A stretch of 64,000 nucleotides of DNA from Streptomyces cylindrosporus (GCF_022698165.1 NZ_JALDAY010000006.1:186001-250000); one strand, 5' to 3'; shown: positions 8,142 through 17,925, counted from the stretch's first letter. The notes: generated by a model from the sequence alone, not told the origin. Program-made: numbers and translations.

Positions 8142-9797
8142 CTATTGAGGCCGGAGGCGGCGGAAGCGTGATGTCCTGGTCTTGGCGAGGGGGGTTTCGG
8201 TGAGCCAGGCGTCGGTGCGGAGGAGGTTCAGGGCGGCGGCGGTCAGCACGTGCTGGAAGCGCGTCTTGTCCACGCCGCGATAGCGGCTCCTTCGTAGCCC
8301 ACAGAGTCGAAGCCCTTGCCCGAAGGCTGCTTCGACTCCGGCTCGTGCCGCGTATCGCTGCTTCCAGGTGTCTGTCTGCTGGTCCCGGCGGGCGCGTCGG
8401 ATGGCCTCGTGTTCCTCGCGTGGGCCGAGGGTGACCTTGCGTTCTCCGGTCTTGGAGCCGGTGCACTGGCTGCGGACCGGGCAGGGAAGGCAGTACTTCG
8501 GCGAGAAGAACACGTCCGACTCAGGGTGCCCGTATCGGCCGAGATGCGGTTTCCAGCGGACGCTGCGGTGTCCTTGGGGGCAGGTCGCCTGCTGGTTGTC
8601 CCAGTCGATGGCGAAGCTGTCGACGTCGAAGCCCTGGCCGGCGCGGCCCTGCCAGGTGACGTCCTCGCGGATCGGGCCGATCAGTTCGACGCCGTGAGCG
8701 GCTTGGCTGTTGGCCAGCAGCGCGGCACTGACATAGCCACGGTCAACCAGGTGCTCGCCGGCCAGCAGGCCGTGGGTGTCGAGATCGGAGTGGATCTCCT
8801 CGGTGACCTCCACGTCGGTGACGGTGGCCACCGTCGTAGTCACGTGGGTGATCAGGTGCGGGACATCGCTGTCGCAGACCTCGGTTAAGTGGATCTTGTA
8901 GCCGCTCCATTCGCAGCCGCGCTTGATGCTGTAGCGGGCGTCGGGATCGTAGGGAGATTCGAGCCGTTCGTGCGAGGGCGGCATCTCCTTCGGCGTGCGC
9001 GCCCGCAGCCTCCCGCCGTCCATGACGTATTGCTGGTCCCAACAGCTCTGCAGACCCCTCACCTGCGGCAGCTCTCGGAGCCAGGGCGCAGAGCCAGGAC
9101 CGTGAACAGCATCGAGCAGGAGCACGCCGTCCTGACCGGTCTGCTCGAAGTAGGCGGTGCGCTCCTGCTCTGCGCGCGGCAGGCGGTAGTTCTCGATCCG
9201 GCGCCCGTAGCGGTCGAACCAGTCCACGGGCACCGTAGCGGCCAGCCACTCGGGTGCCACGGTGGCCAAGGCGTTCAGCGCGGCCCGCAGATGCTCCGCC
9301 GTCAGCTCGAGACGGTTCAGCCGGCGCACGGCCGCCAGGACGTGGGTGGAGTCGGTGCGCTGTTGGCCGGGGCGTTTGAGCAAGCCCGCCTTGCGCATCC
9401 GGTCAAGGAGCAGGTCCAGCAGGCGTTCCGGATCCCGGCCCTTGATATTGCGGTCGCGGAATTCGCTGAGCAGCGAGTGATCAAACCCGGCGTCCGTCAA
9501 CTCGAGGCCCAGGAGAAACTTCCAGTCGATGCGGGCGCGGACGGCGGCTGCGGCCTGGCGGTCGGACAGCCCCTCGGTGAACTGCAGGATGGACACCAGG
9601 GCCAACTGGGCAGGCGACCAGCCGGGCTTCCCACGCACCGGATACAGACCCGCGAAGTCCTCGTCCCTGAACACCGGCCCCAGCACCTCACGGAGCCGCA
9701 TGCACAAACAGCCCTTGGGAAAGGCCAGATACGCCACTTCAGCAGTCTGCGCAGGCACCTCACCCGGATCACGAGGAGGCAGCGACATCTCCGTCAC
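8142..9797 (-). CDS. IS1182-family transposase (DDE)
   Basis: A 551-residue intact transposase. The N-terminal block with YPVRGKPGWSPAQLALV, LSDRQAAAAVRARIDWK and DHSLLSEFRDR is diagnostic of IS1182. Later blocks hold HLVDRGYVSA and the CPQGHRS...C...C zinc-type region typical of the family, ending in FGQGLRLCGLRRSRYRG and ALNLLR. The length fits the family. The GTG at 9797 or ATG at 9788 could start it. A broken relative of the same family lies at 48304-48680. Confidence 0.93.
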   Translation of the reverse strand: MTEMSLPPRDPGEVPAQTAEVAYLAFPKGCLCMRLREVLGPVFRDEDFAGLYPVRGKPGWSPAQLALVSILQFTEGLSDRQAAAAVRARIDWKFLLGLELTDAGFDHSLLSEFRDRNIKGRDPERLLDLLLDRMRKAGLLKRPGQQRTDSTHVLAAVRRLNRLELTAEHLRAALNALATVAPEWLAATVPVDWFDRYGRRIENYRLPRAEQERTAYFEQTGQDGVLLLDAVHGPGSAPWLRELPQVRGLQSCWDQQYVMDGGRLRARTPKEMPPSHERLESPYDPDARYSIKRGCEWSGYKIHLTEVCDSDVPHLITHVTTTVATVTDVEVTEEIHSDLDTHGLLAGEHLVDRGYVSAALLANSQAAHGVELIGPIREDVTWQGRAGQGFDVDSFAIDWDNQQATCPQGHRSVRWKPHLGRYGHPESDVFFSPKYCLPCPVRSQCTGSKTGERKVTLGPREEHEAIRRARRDQQTDTWKQRYAARAGVEAAFGQGLRLCGLRRSRYRGVDKTRFQHVLTAAALNLLRTDAWLTETPLAKTRTSRFRRLRPQ

Positions 9798-9865
9798 CTC
9801 ACGGTTGCGCCCCCACGCCAGCCGATCCCATCATCTCGCGACCGCGAGATCTCCTGGGTCGGGCT

Positions 9866-9903
9866 ACCGAATTCGCCAACAGTGTCCTTCAAGGGACACC
9901 ATC
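9866..9903 (-). repeat. IS1182 right inverted repeat
   Basis: Inverse match of 8098-8135. The HAD-type gene begins within 40 bases of its outer edge. Confidence 0.85.
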
Positions 9904-9927
9904 GGGGTGCGGCGCGGCGAAGCCGGC

Positions 9928-10749
9928 ATGGGCGGGCGGGGGGTGATCAGGATCCTCTTCTGCGCCCTCGACGGAACCCGCATACGTGCGGGCAACCGGG
10001 TCCTCGACGAGGACATCGCCATGCTGCGCGAGGCGACCGCATGCGGAGTGCGTCTGGTCTTCGTCACGGGGCGCCCCTCGCGCTGTCTCGCCGACCTGCC
10101 GTCGGCCGTCACCGAACTGTCCGGTGAAGTCGTCACGTCCAACGGAGCCTGTGAAATCGTCGGGGGCGGAACACGCCTCCTCGCTCCCTTGGCCGGGCGA
10201 TGGGTCAGGGAATTCGCCGAGGCACTCCGCGCGGCCGATCCGAAGGTCGGCTTCGCGACGGAGTTCGAATGGGCCTTCGGCTTCGAGCCCGGGTACGCCT
10301 GGTGGCCGGCAACGGACACGGGAGCGGACTCGGTGTGCGCGGACATGCCACACCTGACCGGTGGCAGCCTCTCCATCACGAAACTGCTCTGCCGTAGCAC
10401 TGACCTCGACGCCGGACGACTGGCCCGGACCGCCGAAGCGCTGGGCTTCGACGCGACCGTCACCTGCTCCTGCCGACCAGAGGAGGGCGGACCGGTCGAA
10501 GTACTGTCGCCCCGCGCCTCCAAGGGGAACGCGCTGCGCTGGAACCTCGACGAGGCGGGCATCGCGCCGGCCGCCGCGGTGGCCTTCGGGGACCGGTTCA
10601 ACGACATTCCGATGCTCGCGTCCGTCGGCGCTAGCGTCGTCATAGGGACTGCCTCCGAACCTCGCCTCGCGGTATTCGAGTCGGCGGCATCGGTGGGGAC
10701 ATGGCTCGCGGCACATCAGGATCGCTGGCGAGGACGCCTTGGCACATAG
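9928..10749 (+). CDS. Cof-type HAD-superfamily protein lacking the nucleophile Asp
   Basis: About 273 residues with the HAD fold and a C2-type cap. Motif II (VFVTGRPS), the motif III Lys (SKGNALRW) and motif IV (AFGDRFNDIPML) are all present. Motif I reads ILFCALDGT: the first Asp of DxDG is Ala (codon GCC), while the second Asp is kept. Normal catalysis by phospho-Asp should therefore fail, so it may be inactive or have a binding role. The start is uncertain: ATG 9928, GTG 9943 or GTG 9907. The IS inserted just upstream may have removed its own promoter. The MFS gene follows after 9 bases. Confidence 0.85.
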   Translation: MGGRGVIRILFCALDGTRIRAGNRVLDEDIAMLREATACGVRLVFVTGRPSRCLADLPSAVTELSGEVVTSNGACEIVGGGTRLLAPLAGRWVREFAEALRAADPKVGFATEFEWAFGFEPGYAWWPATDTGADSVCADMPHLTGGSLSITKLLCRSTDLDAGRLARTAEALGFDATVTCSCRPEEGGPVEVLSPRASKGNALRWNLDEAGIAPAAAVAFGDRFNDIPMLASVGASVVIGTASEPRLAVFESAASVGTWLAAHQDRWRGRLGT

Positions 10750-10758
10750 AGGAGTGAT

Positions 10759-12108
10759 GTGAAGCTCGCCCGTTTCGCCCGACCCGAACGTGCGGACGGT
10801 CCGCCCAGGTCGCGCCCGTTCAGCCGGACGGCGACGTCACTGGGCGTCGCCGCGGGGTGCTACGCCGTGGCGATGTCGGTGTTCGGCACCACCACCAGCC
10901 TGTTCCTCGCGGACGCGGTCCATGCGGGGCCGGGACTGATCGGCCTGTACTTCACCGGCTGCGCCGTGGCCGCCGTCGGCATCAGCCTGGTCACGGGATG
11001 GCTGTCCGACCGGGTGACCGACAGAAGGGCTGCCCTGGCCGCGACCGCGCTGGCCGGGGTCGCCGGTGCGCTGGCGTTCACCGCCGTACGCGACTACGCG
11101 CTGGTGTTCGCCACCGGGGCGGTGCTGCTCAGCCTCAATGACGCGTACATCTCCCAGCTGTTCGCGTATGTCAAAGAGTTCGCCGAGTCCACCCGCAGGG
11201 AGGTGACCCCGTTCAGCTCCGCGGTCCGGTCCGTCTTCTCCGCCGGGTGGGTGGTCGGCCCGCCGGCCGGTCTCTTCCTGCTGGCCCACACGGGTTTCGG
11301 GCTCCTGTACACGAGCGTCGCGTGTCTGCTCCTGCTGGCCGCGCTGCTCGGCCGCTGGCTCTTGCCGGCTGTGCCCGCGCCGCCCGGACCGGTGGTCGAC
11401 GACGCCGGTGAGCGGGGCGAACGCCGGCTGTCGGGGATGCGTCGAGCCCTCGCCGTCGTACCGCGCCGCACCCGGCTGCTGCTCGGCGCCGTCACGGCGG
11501 TCAATGTGGCGGATCAGATGTACCTCATCGCCATCGCCCTGTACGTCACCGAGGACCTGCACTTGTCGGCGGCTCTGGTCGGCGTGATGGCCGGGGTCTG
11601 CGCGGCACTGGAGATCCCCCTGATGATCGCGGTGGGCCGGGTGGCCGACCGCATCGGAAAGCTGCGCCTCGTGGCCGCTGCCGTGGTCCTCGCCGTGGTC
11701 TTCTTCTGCCTGCTGCCGGTGGCCGGCTCGGCGCCGGTCCTGATCGCCCTCCAGCTGCCGAACGCCATGTGGACCGCGGTGGTGACCAGCATCCCGATGG
11801 TGGTGGTGCAGCAGGAGGTGCCCGGTGGCACCGGCTCCGTGTCAGCGCTCTACTCGTCCACCTTCCCCCTCGCCCAACTGCTGGCGGGAGCTCTCACCGG
11901 GGTCGTCGCCGCGCAGGCCGGATACCGCGACGTGTTCTGGATCTGCGCCGGACTCTGCGGGCTCGCCGCCGTGCTCCTGCTGTGCCGCCGGGCTGCGCGC
12001 GGCGCGGACGACGGACCGACACGCGCCCCGGGAGCTTCGCTTCGGTACGCCCCATCGACAGACGGTATCGAGAGCCGTACAGAGGAAGACGGGAGAGACC
12101 TGACGTGA
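10759..12108 (+). CDS. MFS transporter, possibly SET-type sugar efflux
   Basis: A 449-residue, roughly 12-helix major facilitator. The loop after helix 2 carries GWLSDRVTDRRAALAA, the MFS A-motif; the second half repeats it as GRVADRIGKLRL. The N-terminal half (FGTTTSLFLADAVHAGP) resembles sugar-efflux (SET) members. GTG start at 10759 with an AGAGGAG ribosome site; its stop overlaps the GTG of the following glycosyltransferase. The three genes are evidently co-translated. The substrate is unknown; a glycosylated product made by the neighbouring transferase is a reasonable guess. Confidence 0.85.
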   Translation: MKLARFARPERADGPPRSRPFSRTATSLGVAAGCYAVAMSVFGTTTSLFLADAVHAGPGLIGLYFTGCAVAAVGISLVTGWLSDRVTDRRAALAATALAGVAGALAFTAVRDYALVFATGAVLLSLNDAYISQLFAYVKEFAESTRREVTPFSSAVRSVFSAGWVVGPPAGLFLLAHTGFGLLYTSVACLLLLAALLGRWLLPAVPAPPGPVVDDAGERGERRLSGMRRALAVVPRRTRLLLGAVTAVNVADQMYLIAIALYVTEDLHLSAALVGVMAGVCAALEIPLMIAVGRVADRIGKLRLVAAAVVLAVVFFCLLPVAGSAPVLIALQLPNAMWTAVVTSIPMVVVQQEVPGGTGSVSALYSSTFPLAQLLAGALTGVVAAQAGYRDVFWICAGLCGLAAVLLLCRRAARGADDGPTRAPGASLRYAPSTDGIESRTEEDGRDLT

Positions 12109-12880
12109 CGATTCGCTTCGTGTCGGTCGTCGGCGTCGACACCGGTCTGCTGGCTGCCGCCATCACTCACTATCGCGACCTCGGGGGCGAGTCCTTCCAC
12201 ATCGCCCGGCACATCAAGTCGTTCGACGACCCGGACTTCCAGCGGTCGCAAGAGGTCGTGGCTCAGCACGGGTTCTCCTTCGCCGCCGTGCACCAGGGCC
12301 CCTGGGACGAGGATTTGAACGCGTATCTGATCCGGGCCCGGATGCGGCGGCACCCGGCCGACGTCATCGCCGCCTGCGAGGCGGGCGGGTACGACCATGT
12401 CAAGGGTGCCCTGCTGGACCGGGTGGCCGCCGATGGGAATCTGCCGGCGCTGCAGCCGGACGTGTCGATCTGGGAGCAGTACCCGCTGGCCGGACTGCTG
12501 ACCCTGCGCGTGCCAGGAGCGGGATCGTCGAAAGGACGCCCGCCCGCGGCAGCGTGCCCCTGCACCTGGGCCGGCACGGGACGGACGCAGGGCGGCCCTT
12601 GCCCGCGGAGGAGGCATTCCCGCAGGTGCACCACTTCGAGTGGAACGACTCGGTCCTGCCACGGCTCATCCAGCGAGAGAAGGCGTACTCGTCCGGCGAC
12701 TGGCACCTCACCTATCCGGACACCGTCGACGAGTCACGCCGGATGCTCCGCCACCTCGAGGCCAACGGCGGTCGCATCGACGTCACCGCCGAGGAACTCG
12801 CGCTGCATCCCTGCGGCAGTGACTACGCGGACTACAAGCCGTGGCCGGACCTCATTCCCCTGCTGAAGAACCGCAGATGA
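12105..12880 (+). pseudogene. GT2/GT92-like glycosyltransferase, deleted DxD region and frameshift
   Basis: Starts with GTG overlapping the MFS stop. The first part (ITHYRDLGGESFHI, then PWDEDLNAYLIRARMRRHP) and the middle (GGYDHVKGALLDRVAADG, LWEQYPL-like IWEQYPL) match bacterial glycosyltransferases of this family. The segment normally holding DADEF is missing: RRHPAD runs directly into VIAACE in frame near 12357. A one-base shift near 12530-12550 then moves the C-terminus (VPLHLGRHGTD, VHHFEWNDSVLPRL, HLEANGGRIDV) into another frame, ending at 12880. It has lost its sugar-nucleotide site and should be inactive. A related broken gene lies at 45442. Confidence 0.75.
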
Positions 12881-13021
12881 CGAACACCCCGGCGGTGGCT
12901 CGCCGGCCGATCTCCCGGTCCGGCCGAACCGCCGCCCGCGCGCTTTGACAACGCCGCGGGCAGTCGGCACGACACGGGAGGCACCTGCTGTTCGGTCCGG
13001 TGATTCGTGTTTGGTCCCGCG

Positions 13022-13135
13022 TCAGGTTCCGCGCCAGTCCGGGGTGGCTTCGCCGGTGGGTCTGCGGGCCATGAGGTCGATCACCGCGGGGCGGATCATG
13101 GCTTCGGAGCGGTGCGGGTGGCGTTCGCGGTGGGG
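13022..13135 (-). pseudogene. C-terminal scrap of an IS5-like transposase
   Basis: Reads HRERHPHRSEAMIRPA followed by DLMARRPTGEATPDWRGT and a stop, the tail of an IS5-group transposase. No start or catalytic part remains. Confidence 0.55.
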
Positions 13136-13162
13136 TCGTGGAAGGCGGCTTCACCTGGCCAA

Positions 13163-13258
13163 CCCCACGGCACCGGCCTGGACATCTTCCGTCACGTGGT
13201 CGAGCGCACGATCGCCTGGCTGCACGGCTTCCGCCGCCTGCGCATCCGCTGGGAACGA
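13163..13258 (+). pseudogene. Internal scrap of an IS5-like transposase
   Basis: Reads DIFRHVVERTIAWLHGFRRL then RIRWER, the conserved C-terminal helix of IS5-type (IS427/IS1031 group) transposases. It is on the opposite strand from the neighbouring scrap, so two elements were involved. Confidence 0.65.
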
Positions 13259-13317
13259 GGCTCCCCGCGCTCGGACCTGCCGCAGAGGTCCGAGCAAGGG
13301 ATTCGTAGGGTCATCGG

Positions 13318-13545
13318 GTGAACTGGCCGATCGGGCCCGCCGGGGCCGCGGACGTCCAGACCCAGTCCCCGGAAAACAGGCGTGCGCTCTACGGCGAGTT
13401 CCTCACCGCTCTCAACCTCGCCCAGGAATCGCTGTACGCGGTCGCCTACGGCCGCCACCCGGCCGAGCTGACACGGGATCTCGCCGCACGCGTCGCCTTC
13501 GGCAACCACCAGGTCTATGTGGTCAGGGAACGAACTCGGCGAACC
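13318..13545 (+). pseudogene. Hypothetical protein fragment
   Basis: GTG-initiated reading with a convincing coding stretch (RALYGEFLTALNLAQESLYA, ELTRDLAARVAFGNHQVYVV). After about residue 75 the frame loses coding character. I cannot name the family; alternating Leu and Ala suggest a helical protein. It probably continued before a frameshift or deletion near 13545. Confidence 0.4.
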
Positions 13546-13902
13546 CCGCCTGGAGACCGAGGTCTGCAAGTGACACCTGCACCCGTCCAAGCGGCCTCGG
13601 CCGGGGCCGCCGCAGACCGGAAGCCGGAGCCACTTCACACCGGAACTCTCAACCAGTCGGACCAGTTCGAACCGTTATGGCCAGGTCGCGCAAGGCGCGT
13701 GCAACACGGTCGTCGGGGCTGGGCACTCATCGCCGACCCCCTTCATCGAGCCCGGGCTGGTCTGCTCGTCGATCAGCTGGGCGGCCATGCGCGGGGCCTT
13801 GGGCCTGATCACCCAACGAGCTTGCTACGGCCGGATTTGCGGAGGGTCACTGAGGCAGGACCAGCTTGGGGAGTGGTTCCGCTGATGCCAGCTGTGCAGG
13901 CA
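13546..13902. other. 357-base stretch without a supported gene
   Basis: Between the fragment at 13318 and the BtrH-like gene. Short open frames on both strands look non-coding or decayed; no RNA or repeat is apparent. Confidence 0.4.
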
Positions 13903-14844
13903 TCAATTCCCGATAGCCGCCCCAAGCTCATTGCGTAAGTGACCGTAGCTGTTTACGAGTTGCCGGAGCATGGCTGCCGCCGCTTGCCTCTCACCCGCAA
14001 CAAGGTTGTATTGCACGCTTCCCAGCAGCCGGGCCTGGAAACCGGCTGTCTCAGCGGCATTACGCGCACCCGCCTGGCCCAGCCACAGTGACGCATCGGA
14101 AAGACGACGGGTGCCGACCCGGACAGCGAAGCCAGCCAGATGATCATGAGTACGGTCATCCAACCCAGCCAGTATCTGGGAAGCGAGACGTTCCACCGCG
14201 GCACCTTGGCCCAGGACATCCGGCTGGGTCTGGCATTCGTCTTGTCGGCCACCAGCAAGCCATCGTTGCGCTGCCGGGAGCGAATTCCGCAGCGCGGCAA
14301 GGACATCAACCTGACGCACGCGCCGGAAATCGCTGCGCATAGTGAAGGGGCCCGCACACTCCATCAGCCGGCTGTTCCACGCAGCAGCAAAGGCGCCAAT
14401 GGGCAACGTGGCGAAAGGAAAGCCGTCGGGATCGTGGAAGAGCACCTGCTCATCGTCCACGGCGAGCACCACGACCCAGTGGTCACTGCCATTGGCCTCC
14501 CCCGCGGACCATGGCTGATGCAGGAGCAACCCGCTATCGACAGGGCCAGCCAGCACTGGCCCCGACCTGCTGGCTTGCCGCAGACGGTCGATGGCCTCCG
14601 TCGCCTCGCCGCCGCTCGTGCGCCGACATGTCCAGCCGAGCAGATCGAGGGCTTGGTCCAGCCCGAGGTCAGGATCCCACCCGAACGGATCGAAGTGGGG
14701 CAGTCCGCCCTCGGTGAACTGAGCACCGAACGGAGATCCGGTCAATACCTCAATTGCCGAAGGCGCAGGCGCGTCGGTCCCCAGGACCATCGCCAGCGAG
14801 TTGGAATAGCAGTAAGGGGACGAACCGCTGAATGCAAGTGTCAT
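13903..14844 (-). CDS. BtrH-like N-terminal domain protein (C39-like fold)
   Basis: A 313-residue protein. The N-terminus SSPYCYSNSLAMVLG holds a Cys at the place used by papain-like C39/BtrH folds, and SDHWVVVLAVDDEQVLFHDP supplies the matching His/Asp region. BtrH moves an aminoacyl chain from a carrier protein to an aminoglycoside in butirosin synthesis; related domains occur alone in many actinobacteria. The last 120 residues are helical with no motif I know. No carrier protein or aminoglycoside genes are adjacent, so the substrate is open. It is flanked by IS remains on both sides. Confidence 0.75.
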   Translation of the reverse strand: MTLAFSGSSPYCYSNSLAMVLGTDAPAPSAIEVLTGSPFGAQFTEGGLPHFDPFGWDPDLGLDQALDLLGWTCRRTSGGEATEAIDRLRQASRSGPVLAGPVDSGLLLHQPWSAGEANGSDHWVVVLAVDDEQVLFHDPDGFPFATLPIGAFAAAWNSRLMECAGPFTMRSDFRRVRQVDVLAALRNSLPAAQRWLAGGRQDECQTQPDVLGQGAAVERLASQILAGLDDRTHDHLAGFAVRVGTRRLSDASLWLGQAGARNAAETAGFQARLLGSVQYNLVAGERQAAAAMLRQLVNSYGHLRNELGAAIGN

Positions 14845-14958
14845 GCACGGACCCTTGCATTTTCAATTTTCCATGGCAAGACAGTGCCCTGCAGAAGCAG
14901 TCGTCCCGGAGTGACATCAGAAACTCGATTTGACACTTGGAGGAGCGGTCACGCATAG

Positions 14959-16547
14959 CTACTGAAGCAGGATCAACTTGTGGAGTAGCTCGAATCCGGC
15001 TCGTCCGTAGAGTTGCCTTTTGATCTTCTTGATGCGGTTCACGGCGCCTTCCGTGCCGCCGGAGCTCCAGTGCAGAGTGAGGCCGGCGGTCACCGCGTCG
15101 AGGTCTCGGAGCAGGTGGAGAGCAAAGCCTGTGAGGCCGGGCAGCTGGCTGGCGTCGACGGCGTCGATCCAGGCGGGGAGCGTGGAGCCGAGCCGGTGGG
15201 TGAGGATCTCGCCGAAGTCACGGACGTGTGCGGCAGCGGCTTCCAGTTCGGGGCAGCGGGCCAGTACGTCCTTCAGCGCGGCGTGCTCGTCTTCGCTCAG
15301 GGTCGCGGGGTGGCGGGTGAGCCAGCCGGTAACCCGCCGCACGGTCGGTGGAGGAGGCGGCGCCTGCGGCGGTGCGGCGCGCAGGGTGGCGATGTAGGCG
15401 CGGACCATCTGGTAGGTGACGGGGGCGTTCTCGGCGGTGAGTTCGCGGTGCAGGCGGGTGACGTTCGTGCAGCCTGCGGCGAACCGCCGCTCCAGGTACG
15501 GCTTGTAGGGGTCCAGCCGGCTGGGTCGGGGGCGGTTCTCTCGAAGGGGGTCCTGCCAGTTGGCGGCGCGTGCGTAGCGCAGCACGGTGTTGAGGCTCCA
15601 GCCCAGATGCCGGGTGGTCGCCCTGCGCGAGTAGCCCTGGGCGAGCAGTTCGTGGACCATGGCGTGCGCGGCCTTCTTGCGCTGGGCCCGTCGGCCGTCA
15701 GGGGCCGGTTCGATGCGCTCCGAATTGCCGTTCGACGTTTCAACGCCCTCTTGTGGAGGCGGCGGTGGTGCACTCAGGTCCTCGCGGTGGGCGGCGACGC
15801 AGGTCTCCACGGCCCGGCCGATGCCCTGCCACAAATGAAACCGGTCGGCGACCTGGATCGCGGTGGGAGCGCCGAGCCGTGCGCCTTCGGCATAGGCGCC
15901 CGCCCGGTCCCGGCAGATGATCTCTACGCCCGGGTGAGTGGCCAGCCATGCGGCCAGCGGACCGGAGTCGCGCGTCGGGAGCACGTCGACCACACGGTGG
16001 GTCTCTCCGCAGGTCAAGACGGTGGAGTAGGTCTGCCCGCGGCGGGTCGCGAAGTCGTCCACGCCCAGCACGCGCGGTGTGCTGGGCCGCGGGTCAGGCA
16101 ACCCCATGACCCTGCGCAGCAAGGTCATCCGTCCGACTGGGAAAGCCAGTTGGGCGGACAGCCTGGCGCCGGCTCGTCCAGCGAGTGCGAGCCCGACGTG
16201 CTCCAGAACGTGACCGAGCCGCGTGGTGAAGCGTGCATACGGGGCGGTCAGCCGTGCGAACGGTTCGGCGAACGTCCGGCGCGGGCAGTCGGCTGTGCCG
16301 CAGATGAAACGACGGACCGTCAGACGGATCACAACGCTCTGCCCGGCGAGCGGCAGATCCTTGAGTCCGCGTGGTAGGAGTCGTGCACCCGATCCGAGAA
16401 CCGGCCGCAGTCCGGACACACCGCGCGGGCCGCCCGGCCTCTGGCCGCGATGTCGACCGTGCCGAAGGCCGCGGTCACCTTTTCGACGTCCACGTCGTCG
16501 ATACCGTCGAACACCAGCGAGTCCCAGAACGATGTGTCGGCCTGCAT
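14959..16547 (-). pseudogene. ISL3-family transposase, frameshifted near the N-terminus
   Basis: About 530 residues in total. The N-terminus (MQADTSFWDSLVFDG, then the zinc motif CPDCGRFSDRVHDSY) is in one frame. After about 16365-16377 the rest continues in another: LKDLPLAGQSVVIRLTVRRF, CGTADCPR, VLGVDDFATRRGQTY, CRDRAGAYAEGARLGAP, DRFHLWQ and the C-terminal TEGAVNRIKKIKRQLYGRAG. All family blocks are present, so one base has been gained or lost near TCCTACCACGCGG. I could not define inverted ends with confidence. Confidence 0.85.
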
Positions 16548-16556
16548 GACCAGCAC

Positions 16557-17402
16557 CGTCCCCGACCACGGTCAGTTCCGGCGGGGACAGCAGCAAACCT
16601 GATGGAGCGTCACACCCGTCCGCCGGGCGGCGGGGCGTACGCGGTCTCACCCGAACCCGCACCCCGCGCGGCTACTCTCCGCAACCGCTCCCCAAGATCT
16701 GTGCCAGAGCCCGGTTCTCGTGGACATAGCCAGGCACCGGACGCGGAATCATCCGCCCACTGCGCGCGGGCCGCCCCCGACCTCCCCCACCGCGCTCATC
16801 CTGCACGCCACCATCGTGCCCGCCCCGCCCCCGCAACGCTCTCGAACTCACCGGTCAACGCGCACAGTTCGCCCTCTCCCGCCGCCCGCAACAGCCACGA
16901 TCCTCGCCCTGCGCCGGACGACCCCCGGCCGGCGAGCCGGCAGACCTCCCCGGCGAACAGCCAGTCGACCACAGTGCGCATCAGCCCGCTCACCCCGCCG
17001 CTGACCACCGACGGCCACCACTCGCTCGCCCCGAACCGGCAACACCGCCGCGTCTTCACACTTCTGCTGCGCATAGTTGACGTCCTGACCTCGTATCGGA
17101 TGGGACAGCCGGCCGGCCTGTCACCCACGCTCGCCCCCGCCGGCGCCGCCCCGCAGAAAAGCGACAGCCGCCTGGGCGCACGCGCACAACGGCCAGCTCA
17201 CCAGGCCTGTGCCGCCATCAACCAACACACCCACGCGACGAGTTGCGACCCCACACCACCCCGCACCAGGCGCCGCAGGCAAAAGGTGGTGCAGGGAGAA
17301 CGCCGGAGGCAGACGCCGCCTGTGCACACATCACGGTGCTCACAGTGGCAGCCACGGTCTGAACCCCTGGCCACCGCGACAGGACCACCGGCCGCATGAG
17401 CG
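16557..17402. other. 846-base stretch without a supported gene
   Basis: Very C-rich on the plus strand. Every long open frame reads as low-complexity Pro/Arg or Ala/Gly sequence, as expected from shadow frames in high-GC DNA. I see no RNA gene or terminator that I can defend. Confidence 0.45.
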
Positions 17403-17630
17403 TCAGGCCGTGACGGTCACCGCATAGTTACCGGTTGCGGGCAGTGGCAGCCCCTGTCGCTGGGCCTGATCGCGGACCTCGCGCAGGGACAGGCACCGGC
17501 CGTCGCCGGTGACGACATGCCCGAAGGCCATGCCGGTGCAGCGGCGGGTGCCGCACACGGTCTTTCCGGCTTCGTCGGCACTGTCGAAGGGGTCTCCACC
17601 GGGCAGGGTGATCACTTCGTCGGCGTCCAC
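17403..17630 (-). CDS. Hypothetical small protein or C-terminal fragment
   Basis: About 75 residues from GTG 17630 (DADEVITLPGGDPFDSADE, CGTRRCTGMAFGHVV, CLSLREVRDQAQ). Codon positions look coding and three Cys occur in a short stretch, but I do not recognise the family. The upstream part of the same frame loses coding character, so this may be the tail of a deleted gene. Confidence 0.35.
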   Translation of the reverse strand: MDADEVITLPGGDPFDSADEAGKTVCGTRRCTGMAFGHVVTGDGRCLSLREVRDQAQRQGLPLPATGNYAVTVTA

Positions 17631-17925
17631 CGTGGCGGTATGGCGGCGGCCACCTTGGCCGGCCTCGAGCGGAGGGCCCGGGGCCAGGCCCCGGCCACGT
17701 CGAGGACCAGAAACCATCCACCGAGCGACTCGCCTCACGTGATCACGTCCGTGGTCGGACCGACCTTGTGACGGGGCCTCACTTACGGGACACATCAGAG
17801 CAGTTGAGACGTCCCGGAAAGCGCCCGGATGATACGTGTATGCCGCATCTCGTGAGCCGCGCTCTAGGGTGAAGTACGGGCTCGCGCGCCCAGGGAGGGT
17901 CCGGGCACCGTACGGGGGAAGTGCC

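Larger units (their letters stand above)
8098..9903. mobile_element. IS1182-family insertion sequence, complete
   Basis: 1806 bp bounded by 38-bp imperfect inverted repeats (33 of 38 match), with one transposase gene filling the interior on the minus strand. The inner 22 bases of the two ends differ at one position. I find no convincing target duplication just outside the ends. It sits directly against the 5' end of the HAD-MFS-glycosyltransferase operon. Confidence 0.85.

Noticed and set aside
14880..16610. Terminal inverted repeats for the ISL3 element
   Set aside because: GGAGTGAC-like and GTGTGACG-like sequences occur near both sides but do not align well beyond eight bases, and no target duplication is seen.
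16371..17399. 342-residue plus-strand frame
   Set aside because: Pro/Arg/Ser low complexity with no family features; expected by chance in C-rich DNA.
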